64,000 bases of DNA from Sepiola atlantica. Lineage: Eukaryota > Mollusca > Cephalopoda > Sepiida > Sepiolidae. Within the stretch, counting starts at the first letter, position 1. Each line of letters starts with the position of its first letter. Positions 10,590 to 23,488 of this stretch are shown here, one piece after another. The position numbers were made by a program, and so were the translations under genes. The notes beneath the pieces were generated by a model that was not told the origin of the DNA, did no database searches, and saw nothing but the letters and a program-made list of their open reading frames with translations. Where the stretch lies: NCBI GenBank assembly GCA_963556195.1, contig OY744537.1:16356774-16420773 (forward strand), given 5' to 3'.

Positions 10590-10795
10590 CTAATTAATTT
10601 CAGACGGTGTGGGTTGTTCGACTTGCTATTTGCTTTGTCGCTTCCACTCACCACTTGAAATTGTTTTGTCCAGAGGCTAGAAAAAGGCACTTGTTTACTC
10701 GTTTAATGTTGTGTGATGGGACGAATATATATTTATTTATATAAAACATACAAATAAATACACGTTGGTCTTTATTATAGAGTGGATGATTTTAT
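10590..10795. repeat. Interspersed repeat R2, copy A
   Basis: It shares CTTTATTATAGAGTG, AAATAAATACAC, GACTTGCTATTTGCTT and intervening text, inverted, with 18325-18515. About 200 bp, diverged, class unknown. Confidence 0.65.
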
Positions 10796-11329
10796 CGATG
10801 AATTACGATACAAAAAAAAAATCTACTTAAAAGTATGTGTAAAAAGTGGAGCACATCAACGTCCGATATTTTGGCCATTGGTCAGTGGCGTAAATGTGAA
10901 GATTTTCAGACTGAATAATTAGTCCGTTAAAAGAGGAAGATTGATATTTTTCTCCCACGATTTTCAAAGACAGAAAATAACAGCGAAAAACTTTGCGAGT
11001 TTTTTTTGTTTTTTTTTAATCAATTATTCATAAGCCTTGCCAAGAAAGAAAACGGCATCCTTTACTTTTATATTCTGTTTTTACATTCATATCGCCAGCA
11101 GAACGACACGCATCCAGATTCCACATTCTCTGTTCGACAACGCATGCGTGTGATTTCATGAGAGACTCTGTGTAAATGGAATTACATTAACATTTCTTTA
11201 GTTTATTACCGTTTCTTCTCGTTAGTATGTGACAAGCAAATAACTTCATTCAAATGCATTAATACTAAACTAGCGGGGCCCATGGAAATTCCACAATTGT
11301 ATCTTTCATCTGTTGTATATTGTTGCCGT

Positions 11330-11530
11330 GTCTTCTATGGACGTCCGGTGCGAATGCAAACCCCACCAGATTTCTGCTTAAACTACATTAACCAGAAATC
11401 TGGTTGGGGGGGGGGTCTATCTCCCAAACCCTTTTTTAGGAGATTCTGACATCTTTCCATTCTATGGACGTTCGACGCGAACGCATATCCCACGATATAA
11501 TTGTACCATATTTTGACAGAACAGATTGTA
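11330..11530. repeat. Interspersed repeat R3 fragment
   Basis: TATGGACGTCCGGTGCGAA and TATGGACGTTCGACGCGAA occur about 140 bp apart here. Diverged relatives lie near 35870-35960, 36310-36450, 36470-36590 and 37930-38010 (GCGAACRCAGAC..CGATATCATTGTACCC). Dispersed repeat of unknown type. Confidence 0.5.
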
Positions 11531-11611
11531 TTTAGGGCAATACACCCCGGGAAACATTAATTCAGGGAATTACAATTATATTCCCAGAATGCATCCACCC
11601 TTAGGCATGAA

Positions 11612-11886
11612 AGCCCACTGTGGAAGGGGGAAAGTGGGGGTAGGGGGTCTTTGTGACATTTAAAGCCAACGCCTGTGAGCATTCCTCAGGCGATAGCAAT
11701 AAACTTATCATTCTCAAAATGTGAGAAGGTAAAGCCTGGGCGGGTGGACCTCCCAGAACTGTGCAGGACAAATCCACAAATCGGCGGAATCAAGACCCGA
11801 AGGCCAAGACGATACCGGTCTATCGGATGTAGTATCCATCGGAACAGATACTACACTTTGATCTTAGCCAAAAGGCCAAGAAAGTG
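11612..11886 (-). mobile_element. U2-headed SINE, copy 1
   Basis: On the minus strand the 5' end reads CTTGGCCTTTTGGCTAAGAT and then GTGTAGTATCTGTTC, the 5' stem-loop and branch-point-pairing region of U2 snRNA. The body has the shared box TGCACAGTTCTGGGAGGTCC and a diverged rest with the block CATTCTCAAAATGTGAGAAG. First of three tandem copies. It belongs to a subfamily also seen at 27488-27745. Confidence 0.8.
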
Positions 11887-12182
11887 AATTTATTTATCTA
11901 CCTCCCACAAGGTAAGATGTGACACAAGGTCGGGAAAGTGGGATTAGATAAGCCAGCGCCTGAGAGGTAAGCATTCTGGCCATTTAAAAATTGCCTGGGC
12001 AGCCCCGTCGGCATTCCCCGGTAGAGGCGCCTCAGACAGTAAGCAATAAACTTACTCCTCCCCAAAGAGGGAAGGCAAAGCCTGGGAGAGTGCACCTCCT
12101 AGAACTGCACAGGACCGACAACCCCCAGTAGACCGGCGTAAATCCAGACCCAAAGGCCCTGACAATACCAGTTTATTAGGCG
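11887..12182 (-). mobile_element. U2-headed SINE, copy 2, head lost
   Basis: The body matches the family (CTCCTCCCCAAAGAGG, CCCCGTCGGCATTCCCCGGT, GGTAAGATGTGAC). The U2 part that should lie at its right end is missing: the next copy begins directly after TTTATTAGGCGG. Confidence 0.8.
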
Positions 12183-12183
12183 G

Positions 12184-12569
12184 TTTTTTTTATTTACTCC
12201 TCTCCAGGAGTTAGGTACAAGGCCAGTTTTATCTTACTCCCACAGGTAAGATGTGACCCAAGGTCGGGTCGGGAAAGTGGGGCTTGAAAAGCCAGCGCCC
12301 GAGAGGTGAGCACTCTGGCCATTAAAAATTGCCTGGGCAGCCTCGTCGGCATTCCCCGGTAGGGGCGCCTCATGCAGTAAACAAATAACTACTCCTCTCC
12401 AAAGAGGGGAGGCAAAGCCTGGGAGGGTGGACCTCCTGGAACTGCAAAGGACCGTCCCATAGACTGGCGTAAATCAAGCCCCGAAGGCCAAGACGATACC
12501 AGTTTATGGAGTGCAGTATCCATCGGAACAGATACTACACTTTGATTTTAGCCAAAAGGCCAAGAAAGT
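12184..12569 (-). mobile_element. U2-headed SINE, copy 3, full length
   Basis: About 385 bp. The minus strand runs from the U2 head (CTTGGCCTTTTGGCTAAAAT, GTGTAGTATCTGTTC) through the body to a 3' end CTGGAGAGGAGTAAATAAA with a T/A run. It is the best preserved of the tandem trio. No A or B box was seen, so its promoter is unlike that of tRNA-headed SINEs. Confidence 0.85.
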
Positions 12570-14342
<1,773 letters not shown>

Positions 14343-14344
<2 letters not shown>

Positions 14345-14847
14345 GGGAAAATTCAAGTTAAAGAACAAAAACAATTCGAAGTATCGCCAGGAGACTACTT
14401 AATACAACATTTACTTTTGACAAATTCGATCTTATGAATCTCACAGAATATATTTAAATACTGCAGATAAAAATAAGCTCAATGATAACAAGTTATGTCG
14501 AACAGAGCTTTCATGTATGATATAATTCATTAAAGTTTTAAATTCTATATTCAAGCTCCGAAAATAAAAACTGAACAATGTTTATCTACATGTACGCGTC
14601 TTTCAGGAAAACATTTATTAACACTATTACATAAGAGTAAAACTTGAAAAATTATATGGCTTTCCGCATCAGTATAGCGACTTTATCAGTTACAATTCAA
14701 ATAACATCCATTGGATATATCTGCAATATATCCGCAACAACTTCGAGAAAAACGCAGTGTCAGGATAAAGATAAACAATGTCAAGATATATATATATATA
14801 TATATATATACGCTCTCGACTAGTAGATCAAACACTGTTAGGTTTAT
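14343..14847. other. Spacer, nothing recognised
   Basis: AT-rich; a short (TA)n lies at 14787-14810. Confidence 0.5.
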
Positions 14848-15246
14848 CATTAGCATAGAATTAAAACAAAGAAAAAAAGACATTATTATTTATTCTACTA
14901 CTAAGCGGTCAGCAGTATACACACACACACACACACACACAAAAAAAAATGATTTAATAAATATTTCATTTGTGTAACAAAATCTCGCGTCATGTTAACT
15001 GATTCTAAAAAATTTCAAAGTTATCGTTTCAATCGGCGCTTCTAAAACCGTAGTTGAATTTGAATTTTATTATATATATATACAGGACCGGCGGCACAGT
15101 TATAAAAGTGGGGGGCTCTCCTAAAAAGTGGGGGGGGCCTGGTTAAACACATGCATATATAACTTCATTATTGATGACCGTAAAGTGTGTGGGGGTGGGG
15201 CAAGTCAAAAAGGGGGGGGGGCTTGGGCCCCCTGCTTCCCCCCCCA

Positions 15247-15283
<37 letters not shown>

Positions 15284-15342
15284 GCTGACCACTTAATAGT
15301 AGAAGAAATAATAATGTCTTTTTTCCTTTTTTTAATTCTATG

Positions 15343-15346
<4 letters not shown>
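14848..15346. repeat. Inverted repeat flanking (AC)n and G-rich blocks
   Basis: Arms at 14848-14922 and 15282-15346 share AGCATAGAATTAAAA, GACATTATTATTT and AAGYGGTCAGC as reverse complements. Between them lie (AC)n (14921-14941) and a G-rich stretch (15100-15245) with several runs of 7-10 Gs and a complementary C run, which could form G-quadruplex or hairpin structure. Non-coding. Confidence 0.7.
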
Positions 15347-15388
<42 letters not shown>

Positions 15389-15415
15389 TTTTAATAATCA
15401 ATATCTAATTATTAT

Positions 15416-15466
15416 CTACATACGTATATGTTTCACACTTGCGTACAGATAACGATTGAAACCAGT
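15416..15466 (-). ncRNA. Decayed hammerhead, SINE dimer copy 2
   Basis: Minus strand GAAACATATACGTATGTAG: the GAA core (15432-15434) and a near-palindromic stem III (15422-15431) are kept. The CUGANGA core is not recognisable. Confidence 0.45.
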
Positions 15467-15705
15467 CGCACGATTCGAACCCCGGAACAAGAGTCACATT
15501 TAACTCCAATTAGACTAATTCAACCAGCTACACAAAGTGATGAGAAATAAACCGTATTTATGCCGAATGGGCAAGTAACTATAGTCAGCTGTCATAACAG
15601 TGTTAAACAGAAAGCTTAGATTAGACAGCGTGTACTATTTCTCATTAAAGCGCCCAGCCGAAAAGTGGCTACAAATAATTATTTGGATGATAAATTTTTA
15701 ATTAA

Positions 15706-15760
15706 TACCTACGTATGTATATTTCATCCTTGTGGAATCATGAACGATTCAAACCAGTCG
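15706..15760 (-). ncRNA. Decayed hammerhead, SINE dimer copy 1
   Basis: Minus strand: TTCATGA in place of CTGATGA (two changes), short stem II TTCC...GGAT, then GAAA and a lengthened stem III (15711-15722). Predicted inactive. Confidence 0.5.
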
Positions 15761-15960
15761 CACGATTCGAACCCCGGACAAGAGTCACATTTATTCCGAA
15801 CGCTCTAACCAATGAGGTTAATTCAAACAGCTACACAAAGTGATGAGAAATAAATCCTATTTATGCCGAACGGGCAAGCAACCATAGTCAGCGGGAAAGG
15901 ACTTTGCATTTATAGCTTAGATTAGACGGTCCTATACTATTTTTCATTAAGCACCCGGTT

Positions 15961-16334
15961 ATATATATGTGTGTGTGTGTGTGTGTAGGGGGGGGGGGTA
16001 TGGAAATATAGAAAAGCGGAGTAACAAACTAGCAAACATATGGACACGAACACGTCATTGTAGCTGGGCCAAGATATTTCGGTCGTTGCTTACGACCATA
16101 TTCGTTTCGAGAAGAACTTTATTAGCAAAAACTCAGCAATTTATACCAAATTGCTAGTCTCGCCCCACATTTTTTAATAGGTTTTTTTTTCAAACTGAAT
16201 CTCTTGGTTTAAACGGTTCAAATTCTTTTATACATCGTCTGTTATAATAATGTTTTTTTTTTTTTTTGCTTTGCCATCTGTTGAGTTCTTTCATTGAGGC
16301 CTAAAATCTTCTTGCTTTATTTGGTTAGTGCTAG
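15961..16334. other. Spacer with (TG)n
   Basis: (TG)n and a G run lie at 15968-15999. The remainder was not recognised. Confidence 0.5.
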
Positions 16335-16989
16335 TGTTGGATAATGGCCCTATGGGCATGGACGTATCTGTTGGGAATCGTTGGTTTGACTTGCGCGAAT
16401 TAACGCGGGTGCAGTCGAGTGCAGACTGGGGCCTGTTCTCACAGTTAGAGCTAACAGACGTGACAAGGTTACCGTGTGACGAGACCCCAGATCAAGGGTC
16501 AGTCTGCACCTGCGAGAGGCTCTGTGACGTCACAGGCCTTGCGTGGGAAACGGAGGGATCCGTGACGTCACTCGTTCTCGTGAGAAGCGAGTTTCCGCCA
16601 GTCTGATTCGAAAGGCGAACCGAACAAGACGTGCGATTCACGATGTAAAACTAAGGGAAATATTTCCCTTAAGGAAATACAAGCGCGAGAAATCCTCCCC
16701 CCCTCTCTATGAATGCTTAAGAAAAACATTGTTAACTAACTACGATAAAGGATAAAGTAGTGATTGGCTCTCTCCCTCTCTCTCGACGTAGTGAATGACT
16801 CCCAGTTGAAATAACAACGCTTGTAATAAAATGAATTAAATTTAAAGGAGAGTTTGTCTTCGGAGTGCGTCATGAGGCTTTTGTTGCAGACAACGGACGG
16901 CGTGGTTCACGGCAAAAATAAAAGAATTCATCCAGAGACACCTCTCCACCACCCTCTACAGGCGAGGGAGAAATCTAAGGTATGCAACA
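16335..16989 (+). mobile_element. Solo LTR, family LTR-1, copy 3
   Basis: TGTTGGATAATGG...GGTATGCAACA, flanked by CTAG on both sides (16331-16334 and 16990-16993). Opposite orientation to copies 1 and 2. At 655 bp it is shorter because the roughly 200-bp block next to one terminus in copies 1 and 2 is absent, with the break lying between two TGCATA motifs. TGACGTCA palindromes lie at 16525-16532 and 16563-16570. Confidence 0.9.
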
Positions 16990-16993
16990 CTAG

Positions 16994-17835
16994 AAGACTG
17001 TCTTCATGTTTTTTTTTTTTTTAAATCAGCATTTCTGAAGGCGATGATCCATGTTCACCTGGCGTAACAATGAATCTTTACATTTTCGAAGGCTAATTTT
17101 GTTTATTTTTATATTGGTTTTCTTTTCAGCGAGTTCATTTGACTGTGAGTATAGTGGTGACGATGTCATCCTTTTGCAGTCACACACAAACACGGATTTG
17201 GGTGCCACATTGTAAAGGACGTACGTCTCAGTTTCGAGTGATACTTGATAGTTTTGATTTTTAATCGTGCGTGAGAAATCGTGTCAGTGTCCAATTATAT
17301 CTGATTTCATTTTCTTTATTAACTTGAACTTGCATTGATTATTGAAGTAGAATATTTATAATATTAATTGATCTATCTTCCGAACCGTCCTCAACCGGTT
17401 GTGGGTTGCTCCATAATTTCCTATGAGTTTTACACTGTCGTCACATTTTCCATGATTCCCATGGTTTGAGGAAGCCAATTGTCGCGATCCATCTGCTGCT
17501 AGTATTCCGTCTCGCCAATACACTTAAGTTAACCGACTTTAGATAACCGACTGACTATTTCAAAGTATCCTCTGTCTTGCCCCAACCTCACGTGATAATA
17601 ATCAATCCAATCAGAACCGTTGATGTCTATCAGCGTCCATTAGTATCCAACACTTGGCTAATAAATAACACATCAAACGGATTGGCAGAATGTAAAACAG
17701 ATAAACTTAAATAAATGTTAGAGGGTAAAGAAATTTAAAAAGCAACATTCCGAATATTGTTTATTTTTTATTTTAGTCAATTTTTGAATAACTTTACCCC
17801 CTATATGTCCCTATATGTCCCTATCTCTGGCTCTA

Positions 17836-17837
<2 letters not shown>
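16994..17837. other. Spacer, possible eroded LTR end
   Basis: 17400-17652 ends CGTCCATTAGTATCCAACA, similar to the terminus of LTR-1, but no partner terminus or target duplication was found. The rest was not recognised. Confidence 0.4.
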
Positions 17838-17909
<72 letters not shown>

Positions 17910-17930
17910 GAGAGAGAGAGAGAGAGAGAA
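17838..17930. repeat. (CTGT)n(CT)n(AG)n microsatellite
   Basis: CTGT units, a long CT run, then an AG run. Confidence 0.97.
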
Positions 17931-18324
17931 CTCGCATTCCTTTTTATTTTTCACTTAAAAATCAACAAATGTAATAAAAGTCTGCATTGTTCTTGTTTTA
18001 TTAGAAAACTGACCAATTTGTACCAAGCTATTTGATTGGGCATCTCTAAAATTGGATCTCAGTGAGCTCTAGATGCAATCTAGCAATTAGGTCGATCAGT
18101 GAACGGCCTGCAGTATCTTTAGCTAGCAACAACAAAGAAAACTTCAAACAACACTTCTAGTTTTAATCATCTAAGTTTAACTAATCTAAGTATATTATCT
18201 AAAATTGGTGTCCGTTTTCCGCTTTCATTGAAATACTATCATTTTAATTCATGTTCGCCCACATCTAGCCTAACCTAGAGTGTGTGTGTTATGCCTTGGT
18301 TAGATAGAACAATCATAAGTGTGC

Positions 18325-18515
18325 AATAACCCTTCACTCTATAATAAAGATAAATGTGTATTTATTTGTAGATACATAAATATAAATCAGTCCCGTCACA
18401 CAAACGTTAGCGAGTAACAAATGTTCACACGAAACCATTTCGAGTGTTTAGGAGAAGGGGGGGGGGAAGCAAATAGCAAGTCAGACCACCACCCCCCGCC
18501 ATTTGAAATGAATTC
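18325..18515. repeat. Interspersed repeat R2, copy B (inverted)
   Basis: Reverse-complement relative of 10590-10795, with CACTCTATAATAAAG, GTGTATTTATTTGTA and AAGCAAATAGCAAGTC. Interrupted by G-run expansion. Confidence 0.65.
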
Positions 18516-18668
18516 GGGAAAAATATTTTACTGTATTTCCATAATGAGATGTTTTCTTTCTGTTTTTCCTTTCCTCTTTTTATACCGATTGATACGTTTT
18601 CTCCTTTATTCTTTTTTTTTTAACTTTTCAGATTAAGACGTTTTCTTACTTTTTCTTTCATATAAAAT

Positions 18669-18755
18669 AATGTCTCAATCGGTGAAGTTTTAAAAATAAT
18701 AAGAAAGAAATAATTACTTCTTATTTCCATTGTTAAACTTCAACGATTGGGACGT
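18669..18755. repeat. Short foldback next to the mariner MITE
   Basis: ATGTCTCAATCGGTGAAG and CTTCAACGATTGGGACGT are inverted relatives with AT-rich arms. Non-coding. Confidence 0.6.
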
Positions 18756-18759
18756 TATA

Positions 18760-19146
18760 CAGGGTGGGCAAAAATAAGGGTCCTATTTTAAAAAATTCAT
18801 AACTTTTTTATTTATTGATTTTTTTTTTTTTTTTTTTTTTTAGAATAAGTAAAAGACCCCTTCCGAAGCAAGCATGAGCCGTATTAGCCCTAAGGAACGT
18901 ACCCTCATTTAGAAAACATTATTTTTGCTTAAAAAACTCAAAACAGTGTAAAAAACAATACTTTAGTTTTTGTAAGTTTTAAGAAGTGTTTTTCGGCTGA
19001 AATTTGTTTTGTTTATTTCAAAAAATCTCGGAAGGGTCAGTCTACACACACATAAAGTTTGGTGAGTTTAACTTTTATTTTGTGGAAGTTATTCAAATTC
19101 AAGTTATTCAAATTTAAAGATAGGACCCTTATTTTGGCCCACCCTG
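18760..19146. mobile_element. Mariner-type MITE
   Basis: 387 bp with terminal inverted repeats CAGGGTGGGC(C)AAAATA and a further GGGTCCTAT, and a TA dinucleotide on each side (18758-18759, 19147-19148). TA duplication and CAGGGTG-type ends fit the Tc1/mariner superfamily. The interior has no transposase frame, so it is non-autonomous. A long T run (about 18820-18841) lies inside. Confidence 0.88.
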
Positions 19147-19295
19147 TATTAGTGCGAACACTAGCGAAGCATAATATTTTTCCCGTCATTTTTGATGGAG
19201 GGTATACACTCGCAACTAATATTGTCATTGTTATCAGTATAATAAAGCAACACTTATTTCTTTTTTTTTCTATTTCTATCAGTTTTCTATCTCTA

Positions 19296-20095
19296 GTTAT
19301 ATAAAGTTAGACATGTTTATATATTCCTATATACATGATGTATTCCTAAACTACTTAACCGATTATTATGCATTTTGGAATACAGCTGTGTGTAATGTGG
19401 GCTAAGGTTCAAAGATGGGGTGGAAGCCCTTCGTGAAAATTTATACATCTCAGATTTTTACGAAATTTTAACAATAATTATTAGACACCAATTAATAAAT
19501 ATTACCCAAGTTTCAGTTTCTTTGGAGTATTTTAAAGATTTTTGGGGGGAATAATATAGACACAACCACCCATTTGAAAATTCAATTTTTTTTCAGATTT
19601 GCATTAAATTTTATCCATAGTCATTAAACAAGATACCCTGAATTTTAATTTCTTCTTAAGACTCTAAGCTTAAAATATTAACGCTCTTCTAGAATCAACA
19701 TCATATAATCGATTTTGATCAAAATTGGAATAAGTATTCTAAGCATAAGATTTAATTTCACTATATCTTGATTTTAATCTTCATGAGTAGACATAAAAGT
19801 GGCGTGGGACTGTTCTTTCGGGGAGTATTTTTCTAGTATTTATATAAAGTTAGGTATGTGTATATGTTTATATATTTGTATCGACAAGAATCACTCCCAA
19901 ACTAATTAACCGATCATTATAAATCTTGGAACACAGTTGCTCAGCGTAAAGGTGGGTTATGTTGGCTATATTATTGTCATTATATGTTGATTTTAATCTT
20001 CGTAAGGGGACATAAAAGTGGTGCAAAACTGTTCTGTTCGGATAATTAATTTTGATCGTCCTGAGGCGTGTATTCTTCTAGTTATTATACACCTA
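19296..20095 (+). repeat. Two tandem copies of an interspersed repeat, possibly Helitron-like
   Basis: Unit 1 (about 19296-19845) and unit 2 (about 19846-20095) each start with TATATAAAGTTAG and contain CTAATTAACCGATCATTATAA-type text. Each ends near GACATAAAAGTGG...ACTGTTC...TTCTAGT. The CTAGT end without inverted repeats recalls Helitrons, but no diagnostic hairpin was established. Related fragments occur near 3478, 30530 and 30840. Confidence 0.5.
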
Positions 20096-20169
20096 TGAAG
20101 CTCATATCAAATATGAGGTTTTCTTCCGTCGCTTTTAGCGGCGAGTAGTCATCGTAATTAGTAATAGGT

Positions 20170-20391
20170 TTGGTTTGGTAGTTTTGTTTTACGGCATATC
20201 AACCCTTTTTGGGTTATTTAATGCCAAATCTGGTCATTATAGTAAAAGTTTTTATGCTTCAAGTTCTAAAAATAAAATAAAAAAGGGGAGGGAGAAAGGG
20301 AGAGGGGCTGTTGTTTTTGTTTTTGGTTTTGTAGAACATAATTAAGTTTTACAAAAAAAAAAATTAAAAAAAAAAAAAAAAAAACATCAAT
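20170..20391 (+). mobile_element. Retroposed sequence with poly(A) and 25-bp target duplication
   Basis: The 222-bp insert starts TTGGTTTGGTAGTTTTG and ends in an A-rich tail. It is bounded by identical 25-bp sequences (20145-20169 and 20392-20416, both starting GTAGTCATCG). Long duplications and poly(A) are hallmarks of LINE-driven retroposition of an RNA. A hairpin AACCC TTTTT GGGTT lies near its 5' end. The source RNA was not recognised. Confidence 0.85.
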
Positions 20392-20416
20392 GTAGTCATC
20401 GTAATTAGTAATAGGT

Positions 20417-20751
20417 GGCGCCATATCAGTTATGACGTGTGAACGTAATGGTTAACGAGCCGCGCTGTGTCTGTTACCGAGATTGTACGTAGTAATGTCG
20501 AATCAATAAAAACAAGTTTCCGCAGAGCTGAGATAAAATGCCATGATAAAATATATTAATTCTAAACGTGAAACATATCGTGGTAGGGACACATTATATT
20601 CTACTTCCTCGCCATAATTAACGAGTTTGGAGAAAGTGGAAAAATCGACAACAAATGATCGACGGCGAATGCTTTTATGTGCCAGACATTTATAACTTAT
20701 AGGAATACGGAGAAGCATTTATTTGCCATTCTTACAACTCATTATTATGCT
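20417..20751. other. Spacer, nothing recognised
   Basis: No repeat or gene recognised. Confidence 0.5.
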
Positions 20752-20753
20752 CA

Positions 20754-20794
<41 letters not shown>

Positions 20795-20795
20795 A

Positions 20796-20837
<42 letters not shown>
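20752..20837. repeat. (CT)n/(TA)n microsatellite
   Basis: A C run, then CT, then TA, ending at R1 copy B. Confidence 0.95.
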
Positions 20838-20843
<6 letters not shown>

Positions 20844-21188
20844 AAAGAAGCTCTGAGTCATTAAAAAAAAAATGTAAAATGCAGTTTAAATCCCCAGACA
20901 AACTAACTAAATCCAAGATATTGCAGACTGAACATTCGTTGGAAAATTAATAAATGAAAAAATATAAGTAAAAAAAAAAAAAAATTTTTTAAATGGGTGG
21001 GGGAGGGTTAATTATCTAAGAGTGAAACAAAAACAGGAGACCTTAAGCGTCTAATATTAACACGGGGATCATCAGCTGTTTACCATGTAACTGTTTCGGA
21101 GATTTAAAAACAGGACAGTTATAATATTCATGGCTCTCCAATGGTACTGATTATACGACCATTTCCCCAATAATCAAGTGTCGAAATA
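20838..21188. repeat. Interspersed repeat R1, copy B (inverted)
   Basis: Reverse complement of 5341-5690 over about 350 bp. The A-rich segment differs in length. Its (TA)n-abutting end is the same end as in copy A. Confidence 0.85.
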
Positions 21189-21539
21189 ATTCAGCTTAAA
21201 ATATCACTAATATATACATAAATAAATAATAATAATGATAAAATGATAATAATAATAATATATTACCCTTAAGACTACCGTATGATATAGTAATTTGCAT
21301 ATCAAATAACATTAATTAAAACAATAATAAAAAGATATATAAAAATAAAAATACTAATACTATCTAAACACTACATCCAAGAACCATTCTGCAATATGGT
21401 AGCTAGCAATAGAATTATATAGGAATTAAAGTTGCATTAAAAAATTTAAAAAAATAAAGCTTAAGTACCTTTGGTACCAGAAAAGTAATTAGATAAGAGG
21501 AAGGAAACCTAGCCATACAGATCTAAATACCCAATATAT

Positions 21540-22260
21540 AGTCTAAAGAAGCTCTGAGTCATTAAAAAAAAATGTAAAATGCAGTTATATATATATATTT
21601 AAATGTTAAATTAAAGAATTATCGTTTAATACTAATCTATAGTGCTAATATAAAGCTCAATATATTGAATAGAGCAATCAATTCTAGAGATGAAAGATGA
21701 GAATAAAAAATTGTAAAGATACAATATTTATTAGAACATCAATTGTTCAGAGCAAGGAGCTTCATATCCTTAATCCATGGATTTTCAAAGATAAACTCTT
21801 TTCATCAGAGGATAGGGAAAAGCCGACAATGTAATTGTAAATATTATCGGCAACATTTAACTTGGAAAATTTTACATAAAATAAAACAAAAATAAAGACC
21901 AAAAGGTAAAGAGTCTTATGTTGAGATGAAAGCGTAGAGTCAGGGTGGACGATGTCCAAAAACACGTCAAAATAAAAACAGCTGTTATATTGGAAATGAA
22001 TGTTTGAAAAAGAATAATACTCAAATTGTTTAGGAATCCAAATGTTTTTGTTAAGAGGCTGATATTCAGATGGCAATTGGTAACGTCCAGTTTATTCTAT
22101 CTGTGCATTAGTTTGGTGCTGAAATTATCCGTATATGTATATATGTATATATTACTATTGCATGTATCCACATAAAATGTTATAAAGAGATATTATTTTT
22201 TATATATCAATTTTCAGTATTTACTTCACCTGAAGCCTGGAGATTCTCCCGGGGATGAAA
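21540..22260 (+). mobile_element. R1 scrap followed by Penelope-like UTR sequence
   Basis: 21540-21588 repeats the R1 end. From about 21640 the text GCTCAATATATTGAATAGAGC, then CAATTGTTCAGAGCAAGG, matches the segment in front of the Penelope GIY-YIG remnant at 53745-53850. This makes it a likely non-coding end of the same element. A GGGGATGAAACGCGGG motif at 22246-22264 follows. No coding remains here. Confidence 0.45.
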
Positions 22261-23396
22261 CGCGGGAGCCTCTGTGTGTGACAATATTAAGCGGATGCGA
22301 CAATATTAAGCGACCCTGCGAAGGGCAGCGCTAGTGTGAATTAGCCATGAGCTTATTCAAAGTCAAGCATCATCTTAGGTTTCCAGTATAAAAAAGAACA
22401 GGGTTAAAAACATAGTGTGATCGCCCTGGTAAATGAACTCCCCATCTCAATTTCAATCGATTCGAAATCGTATTTTGTTTTTAATTGTTTTCGTATTAAC
22501 CTTTCTGCCCTCGAATGTTAATTGCAATTTAGGTCATATCGTTTTTCGGTCCAAATGAAATATACACTTTTTGTTAAAAATTATTATCATTTTTTTTTTC
22601 GCTTATGACACGTTGCTCTCTCATTGTTGTTCTCGTGGCGTGATCTTATTGGATGCTGACAAGAATTCCCCCCTCCCCGTAGAGGTCGGCGCATTCTCAA
22701 TAAAAGAGTAGAGAGAGTCGAGACAGAGAGAGTTCCCCAGAGACAGGCGCGGACGCCAGTCGCAAAATCGGCCCGTGTGCCGTCCGACTATGAACAAAAA
22801 AGCTGGACAAAAACTCCGCCATCGTTTTCTTAACATAGATTAATGTCTTAATTAGTCCAACTTGTGAAAATAATCGTTGTAAATGAATTCACGCACAGAG
22901 AGACAACCTAGGGAAGACAGATTTTACGATACAGTAGACATTGAGCTAATGTAAAATCAATTCTTTACTTTAATTGTTTAATAATTATCTCATACAAAAA
23001 GAACTCGCCAAGTTGTTTACATTATTATTGATTTGTTCTGCTTGAATAACCTTGCCTTCACAGAGACGAAATCAACAAAGCCATCTCTATCATCATCATC
23101 CCGACCGGAGGAAATTCGACATATCCTTTTTTTATTGCCACTACGACGATCATCGGCCAAAGAGTGTTCACGGTCTGGCAAGATCTCTATGTAGAGAACC
23201 AGACGCGTGAGCATCGATACACAGACGACGAGCGGGGTACATGTTTATAACTGGCTCCGTGACGCAGGAACAGAGTGGGGTATTTGTTATACTTGACACC
23301 GCGACCAGGATATTAAACACCTGTGCGTGAGTGGCCGACAAGATACCCACGGTATCGAAGAGTGTGAGGTACTTTTACATGTGTAGCTTAATTGCC

Positions 23397-23400
<4 letters not shown>
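22261..23400. other. Non-coding, somewhat GC-richer stretch
   Basis: 22620-22830 and 23050-23350 are GC-richer than their surroundings and contain short open frames. I saw no conserved domain, clear splice-delimited exon or repeat partner. An unrecognised exon or LTR piece cannot be excluded. Confidence 0.4.
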
Positions 23401-23443
<43 letters not shown>

Positions 23444-23488
23444 TAGATAGATAGATAGTGAGAGAGAGAGAGAGAAAGAGATAGAGAA
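23401..23488. repeat. (TA)n(GATA)n(GA)n microsatellite
   Basis: Compound array joined to the LINE-A 3' end. Confidence 0.95.

Larger units (their letters stand above)
15416..15960 (-). mobile_element. Head-to-tail dimer of a tRNA-headed SINE with hammerhead remnants
   Basis: Two copies in tandem on the minus strand. Each has an A-box-like TTGGTTAGAGCGTT (clear in the upstream copy, 15801-15816), a B-box CCGGGGTTCGAATCGTGCG, and then a hammerhead-derived 3' end whose GAAA and palindromic stem III survive (15416-15466 and 15706-15760). Predicted cleavage positions 15710/15709 and 15421/15420 are 289 nt apart. The tail after each (GTAGATAATAATTAG, GTAGGTATTAATTAA) resembles that of the intact copy at 956. 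The upstream copy ends at a (TG)n run. The dimer could be a tandem retroposed transcript or two insertions. Confidence 0.72.

Noticed and set aside
11612..12569. A functional U2 snRNA gene cluster
   Set aside because: Only about the first 45 nt match U2; the Sm-site region and stem-loop III are absent, and the unit has a retroposon body.
16328..16755. Open frames of 70-92 residues
   Set aside because: Inside solo LTR copy 3; corresponding frames are not conserved in copies 1 and 2.
17380..17652. A fifth LTR-1 copy ending CGTCCATTAGTATCCAACA
   Set aside because: Only one terminus resembles the family; no partner end or 4-bp duplication found.
22225..22275. CTGGAGA...GGGGATGAAACGCGGG as a hammerhead
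   Set aside because: The core reads CTGGAGA rather than CUGANGA and stems II and I do not pair well.
22621..23350. Host gene exons in the GC-richer stretch
   Set aside because: Short open frames without a recognisable domain, splice pattern or conserved motif; not enough to call an exon.
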